From positions 1 to 64,000 of the forward strand of contig NZ_AULH01000016.1 of NCBI RefSeq assembly GCF_000425185.1: DNA of 64,000 bases, given 5' to 3'. A program made the position numbers and the translations under genes. The stretch is from Pleomorphomonas koreensis DSM 23070 (lineage in GTDB: Bacteria > Pseudomonadota > Alphaproteobacteria > Rhizobiales > Pleomorphomonadaceae). Shown one piece after another: positions 22,072 to 30,460 of this stretch. Positions within the stretch are counted from its first letter, which is position 1; each line of letters starts with the position of its first letter. The notes under the pieces were generated by a model. The model was not told where the DNA came from and did not search any database. It worked only from the letters and a program-made list of their open reading frames with translations.

Positions 22072-23277
22072 ATGGCGGAAGTGGCAATCGTCGGCGGCGG
22101 GCCGGCCGGCCTGATGGCGGCGGAGGTGCTGGCCGGCGCCGGCCATCGCGTCACCGTCCACGACGCCATGCCGAGCCCGGCCCGCAAGCTGCTGCTTGCC
22201 GGCAAGAGCGGTCTCAACCTCACCCACAGCGAACCCTGGCAACGCTTCATCGGCCGCTATCGTCCGAACGAGCCGATGCTGCTCGCCGCTCTCGACGCCT
22301 TCCGCCCGGCCGACCTCGTGGAGTGGGCCGACGGCCTCGGCGCCGACTGCTTCGTCGGCTCGTCCGGCCGGGTGTTCCCCAAGGCGATGAAGGCGTCGCC
22401 GCTGCTGCGCGCCTGGCTGAGGCGCCTCGCCGACCTCGGCGTGACGATCCGGACGCGCCATCGCTGGACCGGCTTTTCCGATCACGGCCTGACGTTCGAG
22501 ACGCCCGACGGCCGGCTCGACATCGCGCCCGACGCGGCGCTGCTGGCGCTCGGCGGTGCCTCGTGGCCACGCCTCGGCTCGGATGCCGCATGGGTGGCGC
22601 CTCTCAGGGCGATCGGCAACGACGTCGCCGACCTCAAGCCCGCCAACGCCGGCTTCGACGTCGACTGGGACGCCGCCTTCGTCGAGCGCTTCGCCGGCGC
22701 GCCGGTGAAATCGGTGACGGCAACCTCGGATGCGGGAACGACGCCCGGCGAGTTCGTCATCTCCCGCCACGGCATCGAGGGCAGCCTCGTCTACCTCCAT
22801 GCGGCGGCCCTGCGCGACCGGCTCGACGCCGAGGGCAAGGCCGATTTCCTCCTCGACCTGGTACCCGGCCGCAGCGTCGAGCGCCTCGCCCGCGACCTCG
22901 GCCGGCAGGACGCCAAGGCATCGTTCAGCAACCGGCTCAGGAAGGGCGCCGGCCTCGACGGCGTCAAGGCGGCGCTGGCCCGGCTGTTCATGTCGGAAGA
23001 CGAGCGACGCCATCCGGACAGGCTCGCCGCCCGCCTCAAGGCACTGCCGATCCCGCTCCGCCGCATGCGTCCGATCGCCGAGGCGATCTCCTCGGCCGGC
23101 GGCATCCGCTTTGCGAGCCTCGACGACCGCTTCATGCTCAAGGCGCGGCCGGGCACCTTCGTCGCCGGCGAGATGCTCGACTGGGAGGCGCCGACCGGCG
23201 GCTACCTCCTCACCGGCTGCTTCGCCACCGGCCGCGCGGCGGCGCGGGGGCTGATGGACTGGCTCGCTGAGCGTTAA
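22072..23277 (+). CDS. NAD(P)/FAD-dependent oxidoreductase, HI0933/BaiN-type flavoprotein
   Basis: A 401-aa flavoprotein. The N-terminus has the Rossmann FAD loop [17 protein letters not shown], then [22 protein letters not shown], diagnostic of the HI0933/YhiN group (TIGR03862-like). A C-terminal FAD-contact segment is [23 protein letters not shown]. Substrate is unknown for most members. ATG 22072 has CGGAGA upstream; the longer frame from 22015 lacks support. Its stop codon overlaps the folD stop (convergent). Confidence 0.88.
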   Translation: MAEVAIVGGGPAGLMAAEVLAGAGHRVTVHDAMPSPARKLLLAGKSGLNLTHSEPWQRFIGRYRPNEPMLLAALDAFRPADLVEWADGLGADCFVGSSGRVFPKAMKASPLLRAWLRRLADLGVTIRTRHRWTGFSDHGLTFETPDGRLDIAPDAALLALGGASWPRLGSDAAWVAPLRAIGNDVADLKPANAGFDVDWDAAFVERFAGAPVKSVTATSDAGTTPGEFVISRHGIEGSLVYLHAAALRDRLDAEGKADFLLDLVPGRSVERLARDLGRQDAKASFSNRLRKGAGLDGVKAALARLFMSEDERRHPDRLAARLKALPIPLRRMRPIAEAISSAGGIRFASLDDRFMLKARPGTFVAGEMLDWEAPTGGYLLTGCFATGRAAARGLMDWLAER

Positions 23278-24140
23278 CCAGCGATCCGCCGCGCCGCCGA
23301 GTCGAGCGTGTTCAGCATCAGGCAGGCGATGGTCATCGGACCGACGCCCTTCGGCACCGGCGTGATGAAGCCGGCGACCTCGGCGGCCGAGGCGAAATCG
23401 ACGTCGCCGCAGAGCTTGCCCTTGCCGTCCACCTCGATGCGGTTGATGCCGACGTCGATCACCACGGCACCGGGCTTCACCCAGCTGCCCTTGACCATCA
23501 GCGGTCGGCCGACGGCGGCCACCAGCACGTCGGCGGTGCGGCAGAGGCCCGGCAGATCGGCGGTCTTCGAGTGAGCGATGGTGACAGTGGCGTTCTTCCT
23601 GAGGAGAAGCTGGGCCATCGGCTTGCCGACGATGTTGGAGCGGCCGATCACCACGGCATGCTTGCCGGAAAGATCGGGCATGACGCGATCGATCAGGATT
23701 TCGGCGCCGCGCGGCGTGCAGGGCACGAAGCCCGGCAGGCCGATCGACAGGCGGCCGGCGTTGACCGGGTGGAAGCCATCGACGTCCTTGTCGGGATCGA
23801 TCAGGCCGAGCACCTTGTCGGCGTCGATCTGCTTGGGCAGCGGCAACTGCACCAGGATGCCGTGCACGGCCGGGTCGGCGTTGAGCTTGCCGACGAGGGC
23901 GAGCAAGTCCGCCTCCGAGGTGTCGGCCGGCAGGATATGCTCGAAGCTCCGGAGGCCGCATTCGGCGGTGGCCTTCAGCTTGTTGCGCACGTAGACGCCG
24001 CTCGCCGGATCGTCGCCGACCAGCACCACGGCGAGGCCCGGCACGACGCCATGCGCCTCTTTCATCGCGGCGGCGCGAACGGCGATGTCCCGGCGAAGCT
24101 CGGCGGCGATGGCAAAGCCATCGATAATCTCTGCGACCAT
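23274..24140 (-). CDS. folD: Bifunctional methylenetetrahydrofolate dehydrogenase / cyclohydrolase
   Basis: Interconverts 5,10-methylene-THF and 10-formyl-THF with NADP. The 288-aa protein has the catalytic Tyr50 and Lys54 in [11 protein letters not shown], the ILVQLPLP signature, [11 protein letters not shown], the NADP-binding loop [17 protein letters not shown], and the C-terminal [16 protein letters not shown]. Length matches E. coli FolD (288 aa). A paired palindromic repeat lies upstream of it, at 24251-24342. Confidence 0.97.
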   Translation of the reverse strand: MVAEIIDGFAIAAELRRDIAVRAAAMKEAHGVVPGLAVVLVGDDPASGVYVRNKLKATAECGLRSFEHILPADTSEADLLALVGKLNADPAVHGILVQLPLPKQIDADKVLGLIDPDKDVDGFHPVNAGRLSIGLPGFVPCTPRGAEILIDRVMPDLSGKHAVVIGRSNIVGKPMAQLLLRKNATVTIAHSKTADLPGLCRTADVLVAAVGRPLMVKGSWVKPGAVVIDVGINRIEVDGKGKLCGDVDFASAAEVAGFITPVPKGVGPMTIACLMLNTLDSAARRIAG

Positions 24141-24250
24141 GGCGGTGTCCCCTCGTGGCTGGAAACCGGGCCTAACCAGATAAGCCCGGCGATTGCAAGC
24201 CGCCGGGCGAGATCAATCGAGTAAGGTGGCGAAGCACACAGAGCCTCTTT

Positions 24251-24342
24251 CTGCCCGGGATGGTCCGCCTGCGCGGACCATGACAAAACAACTCATTGTT
24301 TTTGGCTGTCATCCTTCGCATGCGACGGAGGATCTCCGGCAG
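24251..24342. repeat. Paired palindromic intergenic repeat, copy 2
   Basis: Two inverted arms (24251-24285 and 24307-24342) share the frame CTGCC-GG-AT-TCCG-ATGACA with copy 1 at 13838-13940. Each arm has an internal palindrome (GGTCCGC-CT-GCGCGGACC in the left arm). The AT-rich centre holds AAACAACTCATTGTTTTT. The arms diverge more than in copy 1. It lies between folD and the AstE-like gene, where two minus-strand genes follow one another. Confidence 0.65.
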
Positions 24343-24354
24343 ACGGAACCACCG

Positions 24355-25404
24355 TCAACTCTCCAGCGCGCCGCCGTCCTTGGCCGTGGGCGAGCGATGA
24401 TCGCCGACGATCTTCAGGAGGTCGTCGCCGATCCGGACGGCGCGGGCGAGCACCCGCGTCAGCACGACGCCCGGCGCCGCGGCGCGCACCGGCACCACCG
24501 CGTCGAGATCGCCCGGCGCCGGGATCAGTTCGGCCACCAGTTGCCCGGCCGTCACCGTGTCGCCCGGCCCGACGTGGAAGAACACCATGCCGCCGACCGG
24601 CGCCCTGACCATCTCGACATAGGACTGCGGCACGCCCTTGCCGGTGAACGGTCCGACCGGCGCCCCGGTCGCATCGTCGATCACGCCGCGACCGACCAGG
24701 AAGCGGTAGAGGCCGTCGCCGTCCCGCCGCGCCGTCTCCGGCCCGACGTCGTGAATGCCCTTCAGCTCGACGGTGGCGACGACACGCTTCTCGAAATTGC
24801 CCGCCGCCAGATGCGGTCGGAAGGCCGCCTCGTCGAAGGAAGCGTCGGTGCCGCCCTCGAAGGTCAGCACGGCGGGGCAGTCGAGCGCCGCCGCGAGGTC
24901 GGCGCTGTGCGGCCACAGCTCCGAGGGCATGTAGAGATAGTTCGGTCCCTCGTTGTCGCAATGGAGGTCGAGCACCAGGTCGGCGTCGAGCGACAGCTTC
25001 TGCAGCGTCGCCTTCAGCCGGCGGTCGCAGGAGACGCCGTCGACGTCGTCGGTCAGCAGCGCCGGGTCGGGCCGGTCGAGCAGCGCGAAGGCACGGTTGA
25101 AGTTGACGCGGTTGCCGTAGAAGAAGCGCCCCTGGTGGTCGTCCCACTGGAACTGGTTGAGGCCGATCGGGTTGGCGAAGGGGACCACGGTGATCGAGCC
25201 CCGGAGCCGCCCCTCGGCCTCGGCCGCCTTGAGCCTGGGTATCAGCACGTGCAGCGCCGCGACGCCCGGCAGCTCGTTGCCATGCAGCGCCGCCTGGAGA
25301 TAGGCGGTGGGCGCCGCCGGGTCGGAGCCCGAAAAGCGCAGCACCGTCAAGGAGTAGCTAAGGCCCGGCAGATCGCCGGGAATGGTGATGATCGTCTTGT
25401 CCAT
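24355..25404 (-). CDS. Succinylglutamate desuccinylase / aspartoacylase family zinc deacylase
   Basis: An M14-like zinc amide hydrolase of 349 aa. Zinc and catalytic motifs are ALHGNELPG (His and Glu ligands, residues about 40-48) and VLDLHCDNEG (third ligand His, residues about 140-149). NRVNFNRAF is the substrate Arg-containing segment. The C-terminal third looks like a biotinyl/lipoyl-type beta barrel (APVGGMVFFHVGPGDTVTAG), as in the AspA/AstE subgroup of Rhizobiales. The substrate is unknown and no arginine succinyltransferase genes are nearby, so it should not be called AstE. Confidence 0.85.
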   Translation of the reverse strand: MDKTIITIPGDLPGLSYSLTVLRFSGSDPAAPTAYLQAALHGNELPGVAALHVLIPRLKAAEAEGRLRGSITVVPFANPIGLNQFQWDDHQGRFFYGNRVNFNRAFALLDRPDPALLTDDVDGVSCDRRLKATLQKLSLDADLVLDLHCDNEGPNYLYMPSELWPHSADLAAALDCPAVLTFEGGTDASFDEAAFRPHLAAGNFEKRVVATVELKGIHDVGPETARRDGDGLYRFLVGRGVIDDATGAPVGPFTGKGVPQSYVEMVRAPVGGMVFFHVGPGDTVTAGQLVAELIPAPGDLDAVVPVRAAAPGVVLTRVLARAVRIGDDLLKIVGDHRSPTAKDGGALES

Positions 25405-25468
25405 GCCATCCGTCCGTGAAGAATTCGGACGACACCTAGCACTCCTGGCGGCGGCAAGGCGACCGGAA

Positions 25469-26896
25469 TCAGCGGCCGCCGGCCGCGAACACCTTGCCGA
25501 TGCCGATCACCAGCGGCTCCGCGGTCGGCACCGAACCGAGGGCGACGAGGTCGGCGAGGCGATGGCGCTCGATGCGCTGGCCGGGCTGGCCGACGCCGAA
25601 GCCGAATACCACCGGCGTCTCTGCCGGCAATCCCTCGGCAATCAGCCGGCCAGCCAGCCGGCCGGCGGTGCGGCCGCCCATGTAGACGACGAGCGTGGTG
25701 TCGGGATCGGCGAGGCCGCGCCAGTCAAGCCCGTCGTCGAGTTCGCCGCTCTTGGCGTGGCCGGTGACGAAGCGCAGCGAATGGGCGGCGTCGCGATGGG
25801 TCAGCGAGGCGCCGAGCGCCGCGGCAAGCGCGATGCCGGCCGAGATGCCCGGCACCACCTCGACCGGGATGCCCTCGGCCCTCAGCCGGTCGATCTCCTC
25901 GCCGGCCCGGCCGAACACCATGGGGTCGCCGGCCTTGAGGCGGACGACGCGCTCGCCGGCCCGCGCCAGCTCGACCATCAGCTCGTTGATGTCCTCCTGC
26001 CGGCAGGAGGCGCGGCCGCCGCGTTTTCCCACCACGACGCGCCGTGCCTCGCGGCGGGCCAATTCCAGCACGTCGGCCGAGACGAGATCGTCGTAGAGCA
26101 CCACGTCGGCCGATTGCAGCGCCCGCACCGCCTTCAGCGTCAGGAGTTCCGGCTCGCCCGGTCCGGCGCCGACCAGGATCACCCGGCCCGCCGCCTCGGC
26201 AGCACTCCCCTCGCCCGTCGCCTCGGCGATCAGCCGCTCGGCCTCGCCGTCGCCGGGCGCCGGCCCGAAGGCCCGCTCGGCGAAGCGCTCCCAGAAGATG
26301 CGCCGCGCCGCGCCGGGCGCCAGGCGGGCGGTGATGGCGTCGCGGATGCGGACGGCCAGCGCGCCCCAGGCGGAAATGGCCGGCGGCAGCAGCGTTTCGA
26401 TGCGGCGGCGGATCGCCTGCCCCATCACCGGCGCCGCGCCGTCGGTCGAGATGCCGACCACCACCGGCGAGCGGTTGACGATCGAGCCGAACAGCACGTC
26501 GCAGACGTCCGGCTTGTCGACGATGTTGACCAGCGCCCCGGCGGTGTGGCCGGCGGCGCGGAAGGCCTCGATCTCGGTCGCATCATCGGCATCGAGCACG
26601 GCCAGCGCCGCGCCGTCGAGGTCGGCCGCCGTCCAGGCGCGGCGGTTGAGCGTCAGCCGGCCGGGCGGCGTGCCGCGCTCGATGATGGCGAGAAGCTCGG
26701 CATCCGGCGTCTCGGCGAACACCGCGACGTCGCCGCCGGCCGCCGAGAACAGCTCCGCCTTCCAGGCCACCGCCTCCGACGCGCCGGCGACGACGACGCG
26801 CCGGCCCGAGAGGTCGATGAACAGCGGCAGCCGGGCCAGCGGCTGCATGCGGGCCGGAAAGGTGCGGAGGGGCGCGCGGGCGTCGCGCTCGGTCAT
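25469..26896 (-). CDS. cysG: Siroheme synthase (fused precorrin-2 dehydrogenase/ferrochelatase and uroporphyrinogen-III methyltransferase)
   Basis: Makes sirohaem from uroporphyrinogen III for sulfite and nitrite reductases. The 475-aa protein starts with a CysG N-domain (RRVVVAGASEAVAWKAELF, NAD loop; then DVLFGSIVNRSPVVVGISTDG). It continues with SUMT (VILVGAGPGEPELLTLKA, VRLKAGDPMVFGRAGEE, VVPGISAGIALAAALG). Length fits CysG (457 aa in E. coli). ATG 26896 has AGGA about 10 nt upstream; an in-frame ATG at 26932 is an alternative. No nitrite or sulfite reductase gene is adjacent. Confidence 0.94.
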   Translation of the reverse strand: MTERDARAPLRTFPARMQPLARLPLFIDLSGRRVVVAGASEAVAWKAELFSAAGGDVAVFAETPDAELLAIIERGTPPGRLTLNRRAWTAADLDGAALAVLDADDATEIEAFRAAGHTAGALVNIVDKPDVCDVLFGSIVNRSPVVVGISTDGAAPVMGQAIRRRIETLLPPAISAWGALAVRIRDAITARLAPGAARRIFWERFAERAFGPAPGDGEAERLIAEATGEGSAAEAAGRVILVGAGPGEPELLTLKAVRALQSADVVLYDDLVSADVLELARREARRVVVGKRGGRASCRQEDINELMVELARAGERVVRLKAGDPMVFGRAGEEIDRLRAEGIPVEVVPGISAGIALAAALGASLTHRDAAHSLRFVTGHAKSGELDDGLDWRGLADPDTTLVVYMGGRTAGRLAGRLIAEGLPAETPVVFGFGVGQPGQRIERHRLADLVALGSVPTAEPLVIGIGKVFAAGGR

Positions 26897-27303
26897 GTCG
26901 GGTCGTCCTGATCGATCAACGAGAAGCGTCATCTCTAGAGTATTTCATCGACGGCGTCCGACAAGAAGAACCGCCGTGCCAAACTCCGCTGCCAGCCGGA
27001 TTTTCATTGCCGGAATATTGCCATCAGCAATCAGCTTTTTCCGGACCGGCCAACGGGACGCCTGAAACGGTTTCGCCGCCGGACACCGTTGCCCGGAAAG
27101 GCAACGGCAGCCGGCGGCGACAAGCTGGCCCTGTTGTCGGGCCGGTTCCCTTGGAAGGTGCGCCTTGTCGGCCCACTCGCAACAGGAAAAGCAGGAAGCG
27201 TGCCAGCCTTGGGAGCCCCGTTACGCGGCCTGCCGCGGTCTCTCGCAGCCCGCTTTGCCGGCATCTGCCCAAGGATTCAGCCGGACGCTTCCCCTAAAAA
27301 GAC
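26897..27303. other. Intergenic region upstream of cysG with a large nested hairpin
   Basis: No gene is supported. The main feature is a two-part stem at 27073-27120. The outer arms are 10 bp (27073-27082 with 27111-27120), then there is an internal loop of 3 by 3, then inner arms of 8 bp (27086-27093 with 27100-27107) around CGGAAA. GC-rich sequence with further small inverted repeats continues to about 27260. It does not match any riboswitch consensus recognised here. It could be a leader of cysG on the minus strand or a repeat remnant. Confidence 0.4.
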
Positions 27304-27333
27304 GACGCGCCGGGCGAAGGTACCCGGCGCGTC
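27304..27333 (-). terminator. Intrinsic terminator of ohr
   Basis: A perfect 11-bp stem (27304-27314 with 27323-27333) has an 8-nt loop. On the minus strand it is followed by GTCTTTTTAGG. It lies about 45 bp downstream of the ohr stop codon. Confidence 0.85.
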
Positions 27334-27376
27334 GGTGGTCGGTCAAAGGGCGGGAACGGGGGAGGGGCAACCCGCC

Positions 27377-27799
27377 TCAGAGCACGACCAGCGTCTTCTC
27401 GATGTTGCCACGCGTCGCGTGGCTGTAGGGGCAGACGACGTCCGCCTTCTGGACCAGATCCTCGACCACGGCGCGGTCGACGCCGGGTACCTTGATTTCC
27501 AGCTTGGCGGTGATGCCGAAACCGCCGCCATCGTCGCGGGCGCCGATGCCGATGTGGGCATCGATCGAGGCGTCGGCCGGAATGCTCACCTTCTCCTTGC
27601 CGGCCACGAACTTCAGCGCACCCATGAAGCAGGCCGAATAGCCGGCCGCGAAAAGCTGCTCGGGATTGGTGCCGGCGCCGCTGTCGCCGCCCAGCTCCTT
27701 CGGGGTCGACAGGTCGACCTTCAGGCGGCCATCGTCGGTTTCCGAATGGCCGGTGCGGCCGCCGAGAGTATGGGCATGGGCAGTGTAGAGAACTTTCAT
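27377..27799 (-). CDS. ohr: Organic hydroperoxide resistance protein Ohr
   Basis: Thiol peroxidase of the Ohr/OsmC family that reduces organic hydroperoxides in the cytoplasm. The 140-aa product has the two redox Cys in FAAGYSACFMGALK and DVVCPYSHATRGN, the Ohr-type spacing. ATG 27799 has GAGGAA upstream. The frame continues to 28030 but that part overlaps the ohr/ohrR control region and is not coding. It is divergent from ohrR, the usual arrangement. Confidence 0.95.
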   Translation of the reverse strand: MKVLYTAHAHTLGGRTGHSETDDGRLKVDLSTPKELGGDSGAGTNPEQLFAAGYSACFMGALKFVAGKEKVSIPADASIDAHIGIGARDDGGGFGITAKLEIKVPGVDRAVVEDLVQKADVVCPYSHATRGNIEKTLVVL

Positions 27800-27836
27800 G
27801 GCTTCCTCGCCTGTTGCTGTTCCGTTGCCCATATTG

Positions 27837-27848
27837 ATTGCGCGCAAT
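27837..27848. promoter_or_regulatory. Candidate OhrR operator
   Basis: ATTGCGCGCAAT is a perfect 12-bp palindrome just upstream of ohr, followed by a second half-site pair AATT-TCGCAC-AATT at 27851-27864. Rhizobial OhrR sites are AT-flanked palindromes in this position between ohr and ohrR. The location and symmetry support the call; binding is inferred. Confidence 0.5.
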
Positions 27849-27970
27849 TGAATTTCGCACAATTCACATTGCCGTGATCGATACCGATTTCCACTGGGGA
27901 AATGCCGCTGCTCCCGTATACTTGCCCTACCAACGCCGGCCGCGCCGAAAGGTTCCAGCACCGCACCGAC

Positions 27971-28429
27971 ATGAACAGCGCTCCGAAACTCTCCGACCAG
28001 CTCTGCTTCGCCGCCTATTCCTTCGCCCACGCCCTCAACCGCGCCTACCGGCCGCTGCTCGAACCGCTCGGCCTCACCTATCCGCAGTATCTGGTGATGC
28101 TGGTGCTGTGGGAGGCCGACGGGCAGACGGTGAAGGAGATCGGCAGCCGCCTGCGGCTCGATTCCGGCACACTGACGCCGCTTCTGAAGCGACTGGAGGC
28201 AACCGGCTACGTCAGCCGCCAGCGGGGCAGCCGCGACGAGCGGCAGGTGATCGTCGCCCTCACCGACGCGGGCCGGGCGCTGTCGGAGAAGGCGACGCGG
28301 GTGCCGCTCGATCTCGGCTGCGCCATGGGCGCCGGCCGGGAGGAGATCGCCGATCTCCGCGACCGCCTCGTCGCCCTGCGCGACCGCCTCGCCGACGCCG
28401 GCTGCAGCGTGGGCGAACCGGAGACGTGA
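27971..28429 (+). CDS. ohrR: Organic peroxide-sensing MarR-family repressor OhrR
   Basis: Represses ohr until its sensing Cys is oxidised by organic peroxide. The 152-aa winged-helix protein has the conserved N-terminal reactive Cys in [15 protein letters not shown], the MarR fold ([20 protein letters not shown]), and the wing [16 protein letters not shown]. Further Cys in DLGCAMG and DAGCSVG fit the 2-Cys type of Xanthomonas. ATG 27971 aligns with the family start; a longer frame from 27902 lacks support. Gene pair and motif together make the function secure. Confidence 0.93.
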   Translation: MNSAPKLSDQLCFAAYSFAHALNRAYRPLLEPLGLTYPQYLVMLVLWEADGQTVKEIGSRLRLDSGTLTPLLKRLEATGYVSRQRGSRDERQVIVALTDAGRALSEKATRVPLDLGCAMGAGREEIADLRDRLVALRDRLADAGCSVGEPET

Positions 28430-29016
28430 CGGGAAAGCCGGGACAGTCCGCCGATCGGGAGCCGGAACCTCGTTGCGGCATTCCTATTGTCTCGGGCTTA
28501 TAGACCAGTCATCACCACGCTTGCGCCACCAGGGCTGCGATGCTTCCAGCAAAAAGGAAGCGCTGCGCAAAGTAGGCTTGACGAGTTGCGATGCGTTACC
28601 AGTCCTCGAACTTGTCGGACATGCTCTCGCTTCCAAAACCCTGCTGACAAAGCACTCCATCTCCGGGAATAACGCCCCTAAGCCTTCGCGATGACCAGAT
28701 GCTGGCATCGACAAGCTGGACCGGGCGCCATCGAAGCCCGTCATGTCTGGCGTCGGCTGTGATTGGACTTGCCTGTCGGTCGAGGTGCCGTTCTCGTTAT
28801 GGCGGGCGACGCCGTCGCTGCGGATGCTGGGCCGCGTCGGCGACCGCCCTCCCCGTGGATCGGCCAGAACAATGCAATGCCCGCACCGCGGCGCCCAATG
28901 ATGGCGGCGAAAGTTGCCCCCGCTTCGCGAGACGTCCTTCATCAGGCGCTCATCGCCCTCCTCTCTCGCCCCAAAGGCAGATCCGTAAGCATCATGCCGA
29001 GACGCAGGACACCCCC
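28430..29016. other. About 590 bp without a supportable gene
   Basis: This stretch between ohrR and the sugar ABC operon has visibly lower GC bias and broken reading frames on both strands. The longest frame (minus, 28484-29281) runs through the operator and into the next gene and has no family character. No terminal repeats, transposase motifs or tRNA were seen. It may be an eroded gene or a long regulatory spacer. Confidence 0.5.
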
Positions 29017-29074
29017 TTGACACCCGCCGCCGCGCGGGCGTAACACATATGTGTTTTTCGCGGCACATATGTGC
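29017..29074 (+). promoter_or_regulatory. Promoter with two palindromic operators upstream of the sugar ABC operon
   Basis: TTGACA at 29017-29022 is a consensus -35. The poorly conserved -10 would fall at about 29040-29046, running into the first palindrome. That palindrome, AACACATATGTGTT (29042-29055), is perfect over 14 bp. A second, GCACATATGTGC (29063-29074), is perfect over 12 bp. Their centres are 20 bp apart, two DNA turns, so two dimers or one tetramer could bind one face. GGAGG and the ATG at 29091 follow directly. The SorC-type regulator at 36451-37440 is the obvious candidate. Confidence 0.65.
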
Positions 29075-29090
29075 ATAGGGAGGAACTGAG

Positions 29091-30092
29091 ATGATTACGA
29101 GAAGAGCCGTCCTCGTTGGTGGAGCCGGTATGCTGGCTCTGGGATCGGCTGGGCGCGTCGCCTTTGGCGCCGAGTCCGGGAAGAAGTTCGAAATCGTCAT
29201 GTGTGCCAAGCAGGAGGGCATTTCCTGGTTTGACGACATGCGAAAGGGCGTCGAGCAGTTCGCCGCCGATTTCGGTGTCAACGCCTACCAGATCGCGCCG
29301 GAGACCGGTGACCCGGCCAAACAGGCCCAGATGGTCGAGAGCCTGATCGCCAAGCATGTCGACGCCATCCTGGTGGTGCCCAACGATCCCCAGTCGATCA
29401 AGCCGATCCTGGAGAAGGCGCGCAAGGCCGGCATCATCGTCATCAGCCATGAGGCCCAGAGCCTGGCCGGCGTCTCCAACTACGACGTGGAAGCCTTCAA
29501 GAACGAAGACTTCGGTGCCCTGATGTTCGAAAAGCTTGCCAAGGCCATGGATGGCGAGGGCCAGTATGCCGGCATCGTCGGCGCGCTGACCATGGAAACC
29601 CACATGCAGTGGTTCAAGGCGGGTCTCGAATACGCCAAGAAGAACTACCCCAAACTCGAGTTCGTCCTGTCCGAGCCGCTTGAGGACAACAACGACGAGA
29701 AGACCGCTCTCGACAAGGTCAACGAGACGATCAAGAAGTATCCCAACCTGAAGGGCTTCTTCGGCTGCTCGGTCTCCGGTTCGTCGATGGCCGCCCTCGC
29801 CGTCGAGAAGCTGCGCCGCAAGGACATCAAGGTGGTCGGACTTGGCCTGCCGAGCATCAACGGCGTCTACTTGGAAGAAGGCTACCAGGCCGAAGCCCAG
29901 TGCTGGCGCCCCGCCGATGCCGGCTACGCCGCCGCCGTTGTTGCCTTGAAGACGCTGAAGGGCGAGCCGGTCGAGGCGGGTATCGACCTCAAGCGGCCCG
30001 GCTACGAGAAGGTGACCGTCGAGAACGGTGTCGTCTACGGCAATGCGACGCTGGTCCTGACCAAGGACAACTATCAGGAATACCAGTTCTGA
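29091..30092 (+). CDS. Sugar ABC transporter periplasmic binding protein (RbsB/LsrB-like)
   Basis: Periplasmic binding protein of the ribose/autoinducer-2/rhamnose-like family, 333 aa. The N-terminus has a twin-arginine-like signal (TRRAVLVGGAGMLAL then a cleavable GRVAFGAES), suggesting Tat export. The core shows the type I fold: MVESLIAKHVDAILVVPNDPQSIKPILEKARKAG is the usual hinge-side helix and sheet, and FFGCSVSGSSMAALAVEK follows. GGAGG precedes ATG 29091. First gene of the import operon. The ligand is not readable; kinase and isomerase nearby suggest a pentose, pentulose or pentitol. Confidence 0.9.
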   Translation: MITRRAVLVGGAGMLALGSAGRVAFGAESGKKFEIVMCAKQEGISWFDDMRKGVEQFAADFGVNAYQIAPETGDPAKQAQMVESLIAKHVDAILVVPNDPQSIKPILEKARKAGIIVISHEAQSLAGVSNYDVEAFKNEDFGALMFEKLAKAMDGEGQYAGIVGALTMETHMQWFKAGLEYAKKNYPKLEFVLSEPLEDNNDEKTALDKVNETIKKYPNLKGFFGCSVSGSSMAALAVEKLRRKDIKVVGLGLPSINGVYLEEGYQAEAQCWRPADAGYAAAVVALKTLKGEPVEAGIDLKRPGYEKVTVENGVVYGNATLVLTKDNYQEYQF

Positions 30093-30190
30093 TGTAGTTC
30101 GCAGACTTGTAGTTGATAATCGTCAAGCTGGACCGCTTGTCGCATAATAAAAACAACAAGCCAGGCACGTTCCCGAAGTGAACGTTGAGT

Positions 30191-30215
30191 CTCGCTCCCG
30201 GCTTTCGGGGGCGAG
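30191..30215 (+). promoter_or_regulatory. Intercistronic hairpin between binding protein and ATPase genes
   Basis: A 9-bp stem (30191-30199 with 30207-30215, one G-T pair) with a 7-nt loop lies in the 368-bp gap between the binding-protein gene and the ATPase gene. There is no U-run. Such hairpins often protect the binding-protein mRNA or reduce read-through, giving more binding protein than membrane parts. Nothing else coding was seen in the gap. Confidence 0.45.
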
Positions 30216-30460
30216 TCCTGTCTGGGAGACCGGTACGAAACATGCTGGTATCGGGCAGCCAGCGATAAGTTCGGGAATCGGCGCGGAGCGGACTTGAGGT
30301 TCGCAGGGCCTGACGCGCGGAACTTGACGTCGGATGCCCGACGCGGCGGAGTTTTGCGGCGGGCTCCGAATCTACGGCTTCGTCCGGAACATCGACGGCC
30401 GCCGGCCGCGCGTTCGGAGCACGGCCCGGCCTGTCCGGACTCGTTGGAGACATGCACACA

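Noticed and set aside
26044..26334. Arg/Pro-rich frames antisense to cysG
   Set aside because: Typical high-GC shadow translation; cysG covers the region with both enzyme domains intact.
27061..27300. Possible cobalamin, SAM-II or RNase P RNA upstream of cysG
   Set aside because: The conserved core elements of each (for example GCCACTG-type, the SAM-II pseudoknot, GAGGAAAGTCCGG) were looked for on both strands and not found.
28484..29281. 265-codon minus-strand frame between ohrR and the sugar operon
   Set aside because: It overlaps the operator region and the first 190 bp of the binding-protein gene and has no recognisable motif or start signal.
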